Below are positions 23,506 through 31,091 of a stretch of DNA of 34,499 bases, one piece after another. Position 1 is the stretch's first letter; the number at the start of each line of letters is the position of its first letter. The notes beneath the pieces were generated by a model. The model searched no databases, had not been told where the DNA came from, and saw only the letters and a list, made by a program, of their open reading frames with translations. The stretch is from an uncultured Oscillospiraceae bacterium (lineage in GTDB: Bacteria > Bacillota > Clostridia > Oscillospirales > Ruminococcaceae), in the NCBI GenBank assembly GCA_900539195.1, contig UQBC01000029.1, positions 1-34,499 of the forward strand, read 5' to 3'. The translations under genes and the position numbers were made by a program.

Positions 23506-23534
23506 TTGACAAACCTATCATAATGTGTTATGAT
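23506..23534 (+). promoter_or_regulatory. Promoter of rpmG-secE-nusG-rplK-rplA
   Basis: TTGACA (23506-23511) and TATGAT (23529-23534) with a 17-base spacer, about 130 bases ahead of rpmG. Confidence 0.85.
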
Positions 23535-23540
23535 TATAGT

Positions 23541-23664
23541 ACCTCATTAGGGGTTTATTTTTTTGTGCAATTTTTTAATTCACAATAAACCCTGCCGAAG
23601 AAAAAGTCTGAGGCAAAGAGGGAGGCTAAAGCCCCAAAGGGCAAAAAAATAGGAGGTGCCGAAA
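23541..23664 (+). promoter_or_regulatory. Structured leader of the rpmG operon
   Basis: The roughly 120-base leader contains a long bulged stem. GGGTTTAT (23551-23558) pairs with ATAAACCC (23585-23592), and TTGTG pairs with CACAA further in, around an AT-rich loop. The rest is purine-rich up to AGGAGG at 23651-23656. It may protect the mRNA or regulate the operon; I do not recognise a known leader family. Confidence 0.45.
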
Positions 23665-23814
23665 GTGAGAGTTAAAATTACCCTTGCGTGTACTGAGTGC
23701 AAACAGCGCAACTACAACACCAAGAAGAACAAGAAGAACGATCCTGACAGAATTGAAATGAACAAGTACTGCAGGTTCTGCAAGAAGCATACTCCACACA
23801 AGGAAACTAAGTAA
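23665..23814 (+). CDS. rpmG: Large ribosomal subunit protein L33
   Basis: Ribosomal protein L33, 49 residues, with the zinc-ribbon pairs CTEC near the N-terminus and CRFC near the C-terminus, so it is the zinc-binding (C+) form. It starts with GTG (MRVKITLACTEC), chosen for AGGAGG 8 bases ahead and for the family N-terminus; no in-frame ATG is nearby. It is the first gene of the rpmG-secE-nusG-rplK-rplA run. Its TAA lies next to the AAGGAGG of secE. Confidence 0.95.
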   Translation: MRVKITLACTECKQRNYNTKKNKKNDPDRIEMNKYCRFCKKHTPHKETK

Positions 23815-23825
23815 GGAGGTTTATG

Positions 23826-24116
23826 ATGGCTAAAGATGCAAGCTTGACTAAAGAAGCGGCGAAAGCGAAAAAGGCCAATGAAAAGAACAGTAAAAAAGCT
23901 GCTCTTGCAAAGAAGCCTAAGAAATCCATCGTAAAGTACTTCAAGGATTTAAAGTCCGAGTTCAAAAAGGTTGTGTGGCCAAGCAAGAAGACAGTATTCA
24001 ACAACACGGTTGTTGTACTGGTTGCCCTGATAGTATCGGGTATCTGTGTTTGGGGCCTTGACACTCTGTTCGCTACTCTGTTAAGATTAGCGCTTAATAT
24101 GAGTGCCGCAGGCTAA
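23826..24116 (+). CDS. secE: Preprotein translocase subunit SecE
   Basis: SecE clamps SecY in the membrane translocon. This 96-residue protein has a Lys/Ala-rich N-terminal half, the conserved amphipathic segment KYFKDLKSEFKKVVWPSKK that lies on the membrane surface, and one membrane helix (about residues 60-85). Two adjacent ATG codons exist at 23823 and 23826. The AAGGAGG ends at 23819, leaving 3 bases to the first and 6 to the second, so the second is preferred. Position between rpmG and nusG is the classical arrangement. Confidence 0.93.
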   Translation: MAKDASLTKEAAKAKKANEKNSKKAALAKKPKKSIVKYFKDLKSEFKKVVWPSKKTVFNNTVVVLVALIVSGICVWGLDTLFATLLRLALNMSAAG

Positions 24117-24143
24117 GTATTTTCAAGTAGGAGGGACTAAGGA

Positions 24144-24665
24144 ATGTCTGAGGCAAAATGGTATATTCTCCATACCTATTCCGGTTACGAAAACAAGGTT
24201 GCCGGCAACATTATGAAGGTCGTTGAAAACAACAACCTGCACCATTTAATCGAAGAAGTTATGGTTCCTACCGAAACAGTGGTTGAGGAACACGACGGCA
24301 AGACGAAAACTTATGAGAGCAAGCTCTTCCCGAGTTACGTTTACGTTAAGATGGTACTGACCGATGAGTCGTGGTACATCTGCCGTAACACGAGAGGCTG
24401 CACAGGTTTCGTAGGCCCCGGATCAAAGCCCATACCGCTGACAGACGAAGAGGTAAAGAACCTCGGCGTTACGACAAAGGTCGCAGAGATTTCATTTGCA
24501 GTCGGTGATACTATTAAAATCACATCAGGTTCTCTTGAAGGCTTTGAAGGAACAGTTGATTCCATCGATGAAGAGAACGGTACTGCTCAGGTTACGGTTT
24601 CCATGTTCGGAAGACCTACACCCGCAACGGTTGAGATATCCGCTGTGCAGAAAGTTGAAATTTAA
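24144..24665 (+). CDS. nusG: Transcription elongation/termination factor NusG
   Basis: NusG binds RNA polymerase and couples it to ribosomes or termination factors. The 173-residue protein has the NGN domain (residues 4-105, opening with AKWYILHTYSGYENKVA and containing WYICRNTRGCTGFVG). A C-terminal KOW domain (about 118-173, GDTIKITSGSLEGFEG) follows. AGGAGG and a second AAGGA precede the ATG. It is followed by rplK as usual. Confidence 0.96.
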   Translation: MSEAKWYILHTYSGYENKVAGNIMKVVENNNLHHLIEEVMVPTETVVEEHDGKTKTYESKLFPSYVYVKMVLTDESWYICRNTRGCTGFVGPGSKPIPLTDEEVKNLGVTTKVAEISFAVGDTIKITSGSLEGFEGTVDSIDEENGTAQVTVSMFGRPTPATVEISAVQKVEI

Positions 24666-24696
24666 GTTCTAATTGTTATTTTGGAGGTTGAGTAAA

Positions 24697-25122
24697 ATGG
24701 CTCAGAAGGTTACAGGATTTATAAAATTACAAATTCCTGCCGGTAAAGCAACGCCGGCTCCCCCGGTTGGTCCTGCGTTAGGTCAGCACGGTGTAAACAT
24801 TATGGCGTTTACAAAGGAATTCAACGAGCGTACAAAGAATGACGCAGGTCTTATTATCCCTGTTGTTATCACAGTTTACGCCGACAGAAGCTTTTCATTT
24901 ATTACAAAGACTCCGCCTGCTGCCGTTCTTATCAAGAAGGCTTGCGGAATTGAAACAGCATCAGGCACACCCAACAAGACAAAGGTTGCCAAGATCACTA
25001 AGGCTCAGGTTCAGCAGATTGCTGAAACCAAGATGCGTGACTTAAACGCAGGTTCTATCGAAGCTGCTATGTCTATGATCGCCGGCACAGCTCGTTCAAT
25101 GGGTATTGAAGTAGTTGACTAA
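24697..25122 (+). CDS. rplK: Large ribosomal subunit protein L11
   Basis: Ribosomal protein L11 (141 aa), part of the GTPase-associated centre and needed for the stringent response. The N-terminal domain shows IPAGKATPAPPVGPALGQHGVNIM. The C-terminal RNA-binding domain shows SGTPNKTKVAKITKAQVQQIAE and the terminal GTARSMGIEVV. The start at 24697 has GGAGG 9 bases ahead and gives the universal MAQKV start; an in-frame ATG 24 bases upstream is not used by the family. Confidence 0.96.
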   Translation: MAQKVTGFIKLQIPAGKATPAPPVGPALGQHGVNIMAFTKEFNERTKNDAGLIIPVVITVYADRSFSFITKTPPAAVLIKKACGIETASGTPNKTKVAKITKAQVQQIAETKMRDLNAGSIEAAMSMIAGTARSMGIEVVD

Positions 25123-25130
25123 TTAAGACG

Positions 25131-25157
25131 GTGGGAGGATAATTTCCGTTATACCAC
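25131..25157 (+). promoter_or_regulatory. Hairpin between rplK and rplA (candidate L1 binding site)
   Basis: GTGG (25131-25134) pairs with CCAC (25154-25157), enclosing GGA/TCC pairing, just ahead of the rplA AAGGAGG. L1 is known to repress its own operon by binding an mRNA copy of its 23S rRNA site, and the GGTGGGAG strand resembles such sites. The assignment is from position and look only. Confidence 0.4.
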
Positions 25158-25171
25158 AAGGAGGATAATGA

Positions 25172-25864
25172 ATGAAACAAGGTAAGAAATACGTTGACAG
25201 CGTAAAGCTGATCGACAGCACTAAAGCATACGATTCAAGCGAAGCTTTCGACTTAGTTTGCCAGACTGCAAAGGCTAAGTTCGATGAAACAGTTGAGCTT
25301 CACGTTAGACTCGGTGTTGACTCACGTCACGCTGATCAGCAGGTAAGAGGCGCAGTTGTACTGCCCAACGGTACAGGTAAGACTGTTCGTACACTGGTTT
25401 TCGCCAAGGGTGAAAAGATCCAGGCTGCTATCGACGCAGGTTCTGATTTCGTTGCTGATGATGATACAGTTAAGAAGATTAACGACGGTTGGATGGACTT
25501 CGACGTTGTAATCGCAACTCCCGATATGATGGGTGTTGTAGGACGTTTAGGTAAGGTTCTCGGTCCCCGTGGTCTTATGCCTAACCCCAAGGCAGGTACA
25601 GTTACTCCTGATGTTGCTAAGGCAATTTCAGAAGCTAAGGCAGGTAAGATCGAATACCGTCTTGATAAGTCTAACATAATCCACTGCCCCATAGGCAAGG
25701 CATCATTCGGTAAGGAGAAGCTCGAGCAGAACTTCAACACACTGATGGACGCTATAGTTAAGGCTAAGCCCGCCGCTGCAAAGGGTGCATATCTGAAGAG
25801 CTGCACAGTTTCTTCAACAATGGGCCCAGGCGTTAAGGTAAGCACAGCTAAGTACGGTGTTTAA
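25172..25864 (+). CDS. rplA: Large ribosomal subunit protein L1
   Basis: Ribosomal protein L1 (230 aa), which forms the mobile L1 stalk at the E site and represses its own synthesis. Family stretches are VELHVRLGVDSRHADQQVRG, IATPDMMGVVGRLGKVLG and PRGLMPNPKAGTVT. AAGGAGG (25158-25164) lies 7 bases before the ATG; the neighbouring ATG at 25168 is out of frame. It ends the operon at a terminator, so rplJ-rplL are not linked here. Confidence 0.97.
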   Translation: MKQGKKYVDSVKLIDSTKAYDSSEAFDLVCQTAKAKFDETVELHVRLGVDSRHADQQVRGAVVLPNGTGKTVRTLVFAKGEKIQAAIDAGSDFVADDDTVKKINDGWMDFDVVIATPDMMGVVGRLGKVLGPRGLMPNPKAGTVTPDVAKAISEAKAGKIEYRLDKSNIIHCPIGKASFGKEKLEQNFNTLMDAIVKAKPAAAKGAYLKSCTVSSTMGPGVKVSTAKYGV

Positions 25865-25898
25865 TTAACACGATTACGACTAACGATACAACACAAGT

Positions 25899-25927
25899 AA
25901 AGCCGATGAGAAATCATCGGCTTTTTT
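25899..25927 (+). terminator. Terminator of the rpmG-rplA operon
   Basis: Perfect 11-bp stem AAAGCCGATGA (25899-25909) with its complement (25914-25924), a GAAA tetraloop and a T run to 25927. Outside it, AACACAA/TTGTGTT can extend the stem past two unpaired bases. Confidence 0.93.
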
Positions 25928-26003
25928 GTGTTGTTATATTTCAATCCCGATTTTACCGGCTATCCTCATCATCGCCTCAATGTGCATGATAAGGTGCCTT
26001 TGT

Positions 26004-26036
26004 AAAAAATTGCCCCCGAATATTTCATCGGGGGCA
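26004..26036 (-). terminator. Terminator of the GH130 gene
   Basis: Minus-strand stem of nine pairs (26028-26036 with 26011-26019, TGCCCCCGA type), an 8-base loop, followed by ATTTTTT (26004-26010 on plus as AAAAAAT). It faces the rplA terminator. Confidence 0.92.
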
Positions 26037-26042
26037 GTATGA

Positions 26043-27218
26043 TTACTTGTTCATTATTTCAAGATTCTTTTTTATAAGCTCGCATCTCTGCTTTACGCAG
26101 TCAACCGAGCGGAGCGGATCGGACGGAGTGTTGAATGTATAATCCATCAGCTTGTCAATTGTTGTAGCCGCAACGTGAAGTCTTGTATCGGAAGAAGCGT
26201 AGTAGATATATACATCGTTGTTTTCGGTAACAACCGCACCGTTTGTAAAGCACACGTTCGATACATCGCCTACACGCTCTGATTTATGCGGAGCGATGAA
26301 CAGACCTGAGGGTGACGCAATCAGCTTTGACGGGTCGTTTAAATCGGTAGCGAATACATAAATTACATATCTCAGACCTGCCGCAGTGTTACGGACACCG
26401 TGAGCAATGTGTATCCAGCCCTTAGGTGTCTTGATCGGAACAGCGCCTGCGCCGTTCTTGACCTCTGTGATAGTGTGGTACTGTCTGGGCGAAATAACAA
26501 CTTCCTCTGTGCAGATGACGGGATTGTTGATATCCTCGCACAGACCGAAGCATACACCGCCGCCGGAGCCTGTCTGAATGAAATCGTCCTGAGGACGTGT
26601 ATAGAAAGCATACTTTCCGTCAACAAATTCGGGGTGAAGAACTACGTTTCTCTGCTGGGGTGATTTTGACTTTAAGTTAGGTAAACGCTCCCATGTCTTT
26701 AAGTCCTTGGTACGAACAATACCTGCCTGAGCTACAGCGGCGGAAAGGTCGTTGCTGTTCTTGTCCTTGCTCTCTGAGCAGAATACACCGTAAATCCATC
26801 CATCCTCGTGCTGAGTAAGACGCATATCATATACGTTTGTTTCTTCCTTTTCCGTATCGGGAAGTAAAACAGGGTAGTCGTGGAAACGGAAGCCCTCTGT
26901 AGGCTTGTCGCTCTCTGCAACGGCAAAGAACGACTTTCTGTCGTTACCTTCAACTCTTGCTACAAGATAATACTTGCCGTTCATATAAAGCGCACCCGAG
27001 TTCAGTACAGCGTTGATGCCAAGACGCTCCATAAAGTAAGGGTTTGTCTTGGGATCCATATCATACTTCCAGAAGTAAGGCGCATGATCGGCTGTCAGAA
27101 CGGGATTCACATATCTGTCATATATGCCGTTATAGCAGTCGGCAACGGCGTTCTTTCTGTTGATAAGACGCTCGTAATCGTCTATCACTCTCTTCTTGTT
27201 ATCTTCAAATAAGCTCAT
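26043..27218 (-). CDS. GH130 4-O-beta-D-mannosyl-D-glucose phosphorylase
   Basis: Glycoside hydrolase family 130 phosphorylase of 391 residues. It closely resembles the mannosylglucose phosphorylases of Bacteroides fragilis and Ruminococcus albus (subfamily 1, EC 2.4.1.281). These cleave beta-1,4-mannosyl-glucose with phosphate to mannose 1-phosphate and glucose during beta-mannan use. The single catalytic Asp falls at residue 131 in TNVYDMRLTQHEDGW, the same number as in the B. fragilis enzyme. SQQ/PQQRNVVLHPEFVDGKYA and HGVRNTAAGLRYV are family stretches that hold substrate and phosphate. No signal peptide, so it is cytoplasmic. It is a single-gene unit with its own promoter; the usual partners (cellobiose 2-epimerase, mannanase, mannobiose transporter) are not in the window. 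The nearest GAAAGGA lies rather far (about 13 bases) from the ATG. Confidence 0.92.
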   Translation of the reverse strand: MSLFEDNKKRVIDDYERLINRKNAVADCYNGIYDRYVNPVLTADHAPYFWKYDMDPKTNPYFMERLGINAVLNSGALYMNGKYYLVARVEGNDRKSFFAVAESDKPTEGFRFHDYPVLLPDTEKEETNVYDMRLTQHEDGWIYGVFCSESKDKNSNDLSAAVAQAGIVRTKDLKTWERLPNLKSKSPQQRNVVLHPEFVDGKYAFYTRPQDDFIQTGSGGGVCFGLCEDINNPVICTEEVVISPRQYHTITEVKNGAGAVPIKTPKGWIHIAHGVRNTAAGLRYVIYVFATDLNDPSKLIASPSGLFIAPHKSERVGDVSNVCFTNGAVVTENNDVYIYYASSDTRLHVAATTIDKLMDYTFNTPSDPLRSVDCVKQRCELIKKNLEIMNK

Positions 27219-27279
27219 TTATTAAGTACTTTTCCTTTCGGTTTAGTTGTGTTAGCTAGCGGAAATAGCCTTTGATATG

Positions 27280-27308
27280 ATTATACAACAGCCACACGGA
27301 AAATGCAA
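27280..27308 (-). promoter_or_regulatory. Promoter of the GH130 gene
   Basis: Minus-strand TTGCAT (27303-27308) and TATAAT (27280-27285), spacer 17, about 60 bases before the start codon. Confidence 0.75.
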
Positions 27309-27321
27309 TACTTTTTCTTAA

Positions 27322-27354
27322 ATTTACTTAAAGAAATTTCGGTTTTAAGTAAAT
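27322..27354. promoter_or_regulatory. AT-rich dyad upstream of the GH130 promoter
   Basis: Perfect 11-bp inverted repeat ATTTACTTAAA (27322-27332)/TTTAAGTAAAT (27344-27354) with an 11-base centre, ending in the stop codon of the membrane protein gene. It could terminate the rnr-mscL operon weakly (no long T run) or be an operator for GH130. Confidence 0.45.
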
Positions 27355-27953
27355 TATTCGTTTTCGGCTTTTTCTGACGTTTCCGACACCGCTGCATAGG
27401 TATAATCCGAAATATTTGACTTGAATATCGTTATGTATATGCCGGCTGCGCACACACAGCAGAACAGAATGTTTACGAACATTGCAATTTCTGCCGCTGT
27501 ATCGCTGTAGGTCAGAGCCGAGCTTAACTGCATTACGGTTATCAGCAGATTTATAACCTCTGCAAGTATAAACGATACAGCCGCCGCAGGTCTTGCACCT
27601 TTTTTCTTTGCGGCACAGACGTTGGTGGCTATCGCCATACCGATATTTATGCACAGGATAATGAATATTATCATCGTCGTGATAAACATTATCGCCGACT
27701 CGGGCAGAGCAAAATCATCTACCTTTTTGGGGTCGGTTATAAAGAATATAGAACGCAGAAGATTTCTCAGGTACAGCGGATACAAAGCCGCAGTGATAAC
27801 CGCATTAGCATACAGTGCGATTACGCTTGCTGTCAAAAACAGCCTGCCCTTATGCAGTTCTTTCTGCTGACGCTCGAAAAACTCCTGTTCCAGCTTTTCT
27901 TTCTGCTCTTTTGTGAGTGCATCATCTGAAATTATTATGTCCTGCTTTTTCAA
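27354..27953 (-). CDS. Membrane protein of unknown function (199 aa)
   Basis: A 199-residue protein. A charged N-terminal segment rich in Glu, Lys and Gln (residues 1-36, probably helical) is followed by four hydrophobic helices (about 38-60, 86-110, 121-143 and 152-175) and a polar tail. No recognised family. It begins with TTG, supported by GGAGGG four bases ahead (27958-27963 on the opposite strand); no in-frame ATG is close. It follows mscL by 27 bases and is probably the third gene of an rnr-mscL operon. Confidence 0.7.
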   Translation of the reverse strand: MKKQDIIISDDALTKEQKEKLEQEFFERQQKELHKGRLFLTASVIALYANAVITAALYPLYLRNLLRSIFFITDPKKVDDFALPESAIMFITTMIIFIILCINIGMAIATNVCAAKKKGARPAAAVSFILAEVINLLITVMQLSSALTYSDTAAEIAMFVNILFCCVCAAGIYITIFKSNISDYTYAAVSETSEKAENE

Positions 27954-27980
27954 TTTGCCCTCCGTAGAAATGTATGTATC

Positions 27981-28544
27981 TTATTCGGTAACTGTTTCAG
28001 GCTCTTTTTCTTCTTCCTCACATTCTGCTTTCACTGCAGATTTGCCTTTAAGAAGGTCACGAATCTCGGTGAGAAGCTCTATCTGAGGATCGGGCTTCGG
28101 TTCTTCTTTAGGCTCTTCCGCTTTCTTTCTCTTGAATGCGCCGAGTACCTTTATCAGTATGAATACCGACAGTGCGATGAGTAAAAAGCTGATAACGGAA
28201 TTGATAAATGCGCCGTAGCCGATAGCGACTTCAGGCTCGATAATCTCCGTACCCTCTTTCACAGCCGCCTTGAGTACGATTTTGAGATCGGAGAAGTCTA
28301 TCTGACCTGTAATCATACCGAGCGCAGGCATAAGAATGTTGTTTACAAGCGAGGTAACTATTGCTGTGAATGCCGCACCGACAATCATACCTACTGCCAT
28401 ATCCATTACGTTGCCCTTGGATATGAAGTCCTTGAATTCGCTTATGAACTTGATTTTTCCGACCTTTTCAACACCCTGACCTACCGCCTTGAATGCCTTT
28501 GCGTCACGAATGTCCTTGTGCTGTGTTTTCTTTTCTGTTGACAT
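27981..28544 (-). CDS. mscL: Large-conductance mechanosensitive channel MscL
   Basis: MscL opens under membrane tension to protect cells from osmotic downshock. The first membrane helix and its gating region are seen in FKDFISKGNVMDMAVGMIVGAAF (about residues 37-60), the second helix at about 107-130, and the C-terminal helical bundle in IELLTEIRDLL. The protein has 187 residues, longer than the usual 130-150. It carries about 35 extra charged residues before the first amphipathic helix and an acidic tail after the bundle. AAGGAG is 9-10 bases before the ATG. It follows rnr by 18 bases. Confidence 0.94.
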   Translation of the reverse strand: MSTEKKTQHKDIRDAKAFKAVGQGVEKVGKIKFISEFKDFISKGNVMDMAVGMIVGAAFTAIVTSLVNNILMPALGMITGQIDFSDLKIVLKAAVKEGTEIIEPEVAIGYGAFINSVISFLLIALSVFILIKVLGAFKRKKAEEPKEEPKPDPQIELLTEIRDLLKGKSAVKAECEEEEKEPETVTE

Positions 28545-28562
28545 TTCAATATTTCTCCTTTA

Positions 28563-30704
28563 TTATTCGGCTTTATCGTCGTTTGATGCGTCCTCGTAAA
28601 CCTTGATAAGCTCAAAGTCAATCTGCCCTAAGTTAACGTTTGCGTTGATGCACTTTACACGCACCTTGTCGCCTATAGTATACATAGTGCCGGCTACACC
28701 GTCATAAAGAGCGATGCCGTTCCTTACCTCGAAGTAATTTTCCGACAGTGAGCGTACATCTATTTTGCCCTCTACCGTGTTTGGAAGCTCAACGAAAAGT
28801 CCGCTGCCGATAACGCCCGAAATAATGCCGTCAAATTCCTCTCCTATGTGCTTTTTCATATATTCAGCCGCATAGAAGTCCTCACAGCTTCTTTCCGCCG
28901 CTACTGCGGAAAGCTCTGTCTTTGTTGCCTGAGCCGCCGCTTTGACAGAGAATTCGCCGTATTTCTTTTTCAGCTTGTCCGCACCTTTTCTTGAAACATA
29001 GTCGGTCAGGATACGGTGGATAGAAAGGTCGGCGTAACGTCTTATCGGGGAAGTGAAATGTGCGTATTCCTTCATTACAAGTCCGAAGTGACCGATGGGC
29101 TGTTCGGAATACTTCGCCTTAGCCATAGTACGCAGTACGATTCTGTTTATGATTATATTCTTAGGATCGTCTGCAGTTTCTTCAAGCAGCTTGGCAAAGT
29201 TTTTCGCTTCTGCCTTTTCGTTTATTCCGAGCGGATTTACGCCGAGTGCCTCAAGAGTGGTTTTCAGCGATTCGATCTTTTCTGCGGGCGGATTTTCATG
29301 CACACGGTAAACAAAGGGGATTTCCTTTTTCATACCTACCTTAGCGGCTGAGTTATTCGCCATCAGCATAAATTCCTCTATAATGCCCTCCGAAACACCC
29401 TGTATTCTCGGCTTAATGTCAATACAGATGCCGTTTTCGTCACAGATGACCTTGCTTTCGCTTGACTTTATATCGGGAGCGCCTCTGTCCTTACGTTTCT
29501 TTATAAGTATCTGTGCAAGCTCGTTCATAACGGGTATGCAGTCGATGACATCCTTGTATTTTCTCTTTATCTGTGCGTTTGCGGTGCCGTCAAGTATAGA
29601 GTTTACCTCGCTGTAAACGCCTTGTACACGGGAACGGATGACCGTTTTTGCAAACTTGTATTTCTTCACTGTACCCTTGTCGGAAATTTCCATAAGGCAG
29701 GAGAATGCGAGCCTGTCCACTCCGGGATTAAGAGAACATATACCGTTGCTGAGTTCCTTCGGGAGCATAGGTATTACCTTGTCGGCAATATAAACGCTTG
29801 TGCCTCTTTCAAAAGCGTCATTGTCAAGAGGCGAGCCTTCGGTAACATAGTGGCTGACATCGGCGATATGAACGCCGAGCTTATAACCGCCTTCTGTCCG
29901 TTCAATGCTTATCGCATCGTCAATATCCTTCGTATCTGCGCCGTCTATGGTGAATATGGGCAGGTCACGCAGGTCAAGCCTTTTAGCCGTCTGTTTTTCG
30001 TCAATAACGGCATTTACATACTGCTTTGCCTGATTGAGTGCTTCCTCAGAGAAATCGACCGGTATATTGTTCTGGATAAGATAAGCCTCGGTGGCGGATT
30101 TTGCGTATTCGCTTGAGCCAAGCACCCTTACTATATCAACGATATGCTCGGAGTGATGCTCGCCACGCTTTCTTATTGAGAAAAGCACCTTGTCGCCCTC
30201 TTTTATCTGCTCCTTGACTTTAAGAATTGTGAGGGGAGGACAGCCGAGCGAATCGGGCAGAACTTTAAGCATCATTCCCTCTTTTACGATAACTCCGCCG
30301 AACAGCTCCTCCGATACGTCAAGCACCGCAAGCACCTCGGCGGTCGCACTTCTTTGTTCTGTCTTAGCGGCTATCTCACGGGCGATGACCGTATCGCCGG
30401 GAACAGCGCCCTTCAGCTTTCCGCCGCTTACAAAGCAATCTTCACCTGTTGCAAGATTTGTAACAAAGCCGAATGTGCGTGACAGCGTTGCAACCTTTCC
30501 TGTGAATACGGTGCGTATGTCGCTTATATAATACAGGTCGCTTTTGGCTTTGAATATAGTCCTCTGACGTATCATTGACTTTGCTGTGTTTTTCAGCTTA
30601 TCAAGATATTTTTTCGGCAATTCGTTCTTGTTTGCTATCTGCTTTAATGTCATTCCCCCGCCGTTTTCAAACAATGTGGCGATGATAAGTGTTTCTAAAT
30701 TCAA
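28563..30704 (-). CDS. rnr: Ribonuclease R
   Basis: RNase R, a processive 3'-5' exoribonuclease that digests structured RNA. The 713 residues comprise a winged-helix N-terminus (1-60), cold-shock domains (about 65-240, VFTGKVATLSRTFGFVT), the RNB catalytic domain and a C-terminal S1 domain. The RNB metal site reads Asp254, Asp260, Asp262 and Asp263 in IDGADTKDIDDA, with the same spacing as E. coli RNase II. The basic tail seen in E. coli is absent, as is common in Firmicutes. The start codon is TTG with GAAAGGA about 8 bases ahead; the family N-terminus fits, and no ATG is available. The smpB gene often linked to it is not next to it here. Confidence 0.95.
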   Translation of the reverse strand: MNLETLIIATLFENGGGMTLKQIANKNELPKKYLDKLKNTAKSMIRQRTIFKAKSDLYYISDIRTVFTGKVATLSRTFGFVTNLATGEDCFVSGGKLKGAVPGDTVIAREIAAKTEQRSATAEVLAVLDVSEELFGGVIVKEGMMLKVLPDSLGCPPLTILKVKEQIKEGDKVLFSIRKRGEHHSEHIVDIVRVLGSSEYAKSATEAYLIQNNIPVDFSEEALNQAKQYVNAVIDEKQTAKRLDLRDLPIFTIDGADTKDIDDAISIERTEGGYKLGVHIADVSHYVTEGSPLDNDAFERGTSVYIADKVIPMLPKELSNGICSLNPGVDRLAFSCLMEISDKGTVKKYKFAKTVIRSRVQGVYSEVNSILDGTANAQIKRKYKDVIDCIPVMNELAQILIKKRKDRGAPDIKSSESKVICDENGICIDIKPRIQGVSEGIIEEFMLMANNSAAKVGMKKEIPFVYRVHENPPAEKIESLKTTLEALGVNPLGINEKAEAKNFAKLLEETADDPKNIIINRIVLRTMAKAKYSEQPIGHFGLVMKEYAHFTSPIRRYADLSIHRILTDYVSRKGADKLKKKYGEFSVKAAAQATKTELSAVAAERSCEDFYAAEYMKKHIGEEFDGIISGVIGSGLFVELPNTVEGKIDVRSLSENYFEVRNGIALYDGVAGTMYTIGDKVRVKCINANVNLGQIDFELIKVYEDASNDDKAE

Positions 30705-30776
30705 AATGTTTTCCTTTCTCAGTGCGGTTTTTCGTTACCGCTGTTCTTAACTTCTTTATTTCCTTTAATCTTTATT

Positions 30777-30805
30777 ATTATAATACATTTTACGCTTTTT
30801 TTCAA
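30777..30805 (-). promoter_or_regulatory. Promoter of rnr-mscL
   Basis: Minus-strand TTGAAA (30800-30805) and TATAAT (30777-30782), spacer 17. The leader of about 65 bases contains a small GCGGT/ACCGC hairpin. Confidence 0.8.
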
Positions 30806-30812
30806 TAGGTAA

Positions 30813-31048
30813 GATGCGTTTTATCTCAACTGCCACTGCATACTTGAAGCGGTTATAGACAAAGATTTAAAATCCCTGCCGCCTGAGCAAAAGGCACAAA
30901 TGCAACGGGATAATATCTGAACAATATCGAAAAGGCAATCGAGATAAGAAACGCAAGAATACGTTTTGTGTCGCTTGTCGATAAGGCGGCAAATCTTCAG
31001 AGCTTTCTTGTCACCAAAAATAAGGACGGCGAAGCAAGCTTTAAATAA
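30813..31048 (+). pseudogene. Decayed, frameshifted coding remnant of unknown family
   Basis: Frame one reads LEAVIDKDLKSLPPEQKAQM and ends at TGA (30918-30920). After a shift, a second frame from 30923 to TAA (31046-31048) reads NIEKAIEIRNARIRFVSLVD and on for 41 codons. Both pieces have codon use and charge patterns like real protein, yet there is no start codon with a ribosome site and the promoter of rnr runs the other way across the 5' end. It is best read as the tail of a lost gene. I do not recognise the family. Confidence 0.45.
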
Positions 31049-31052
31049 CCCC

Positions 31053-31081
31053 TTGACAAAACGCTAAAACAGGCATATAAT
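31053..31081 (+). promoter_or_regulatory. Promoter of the FMN riboswitch-ribU unit
   Basis: TTGACA (31053-31058) and TATAAT (31076-31081), both perfect, spacer 17. The riboswitch begins about 11 bases after the -10 box. Confidence 0.9.
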
Positions 31082-31091
31082 ATAAAAGTAA

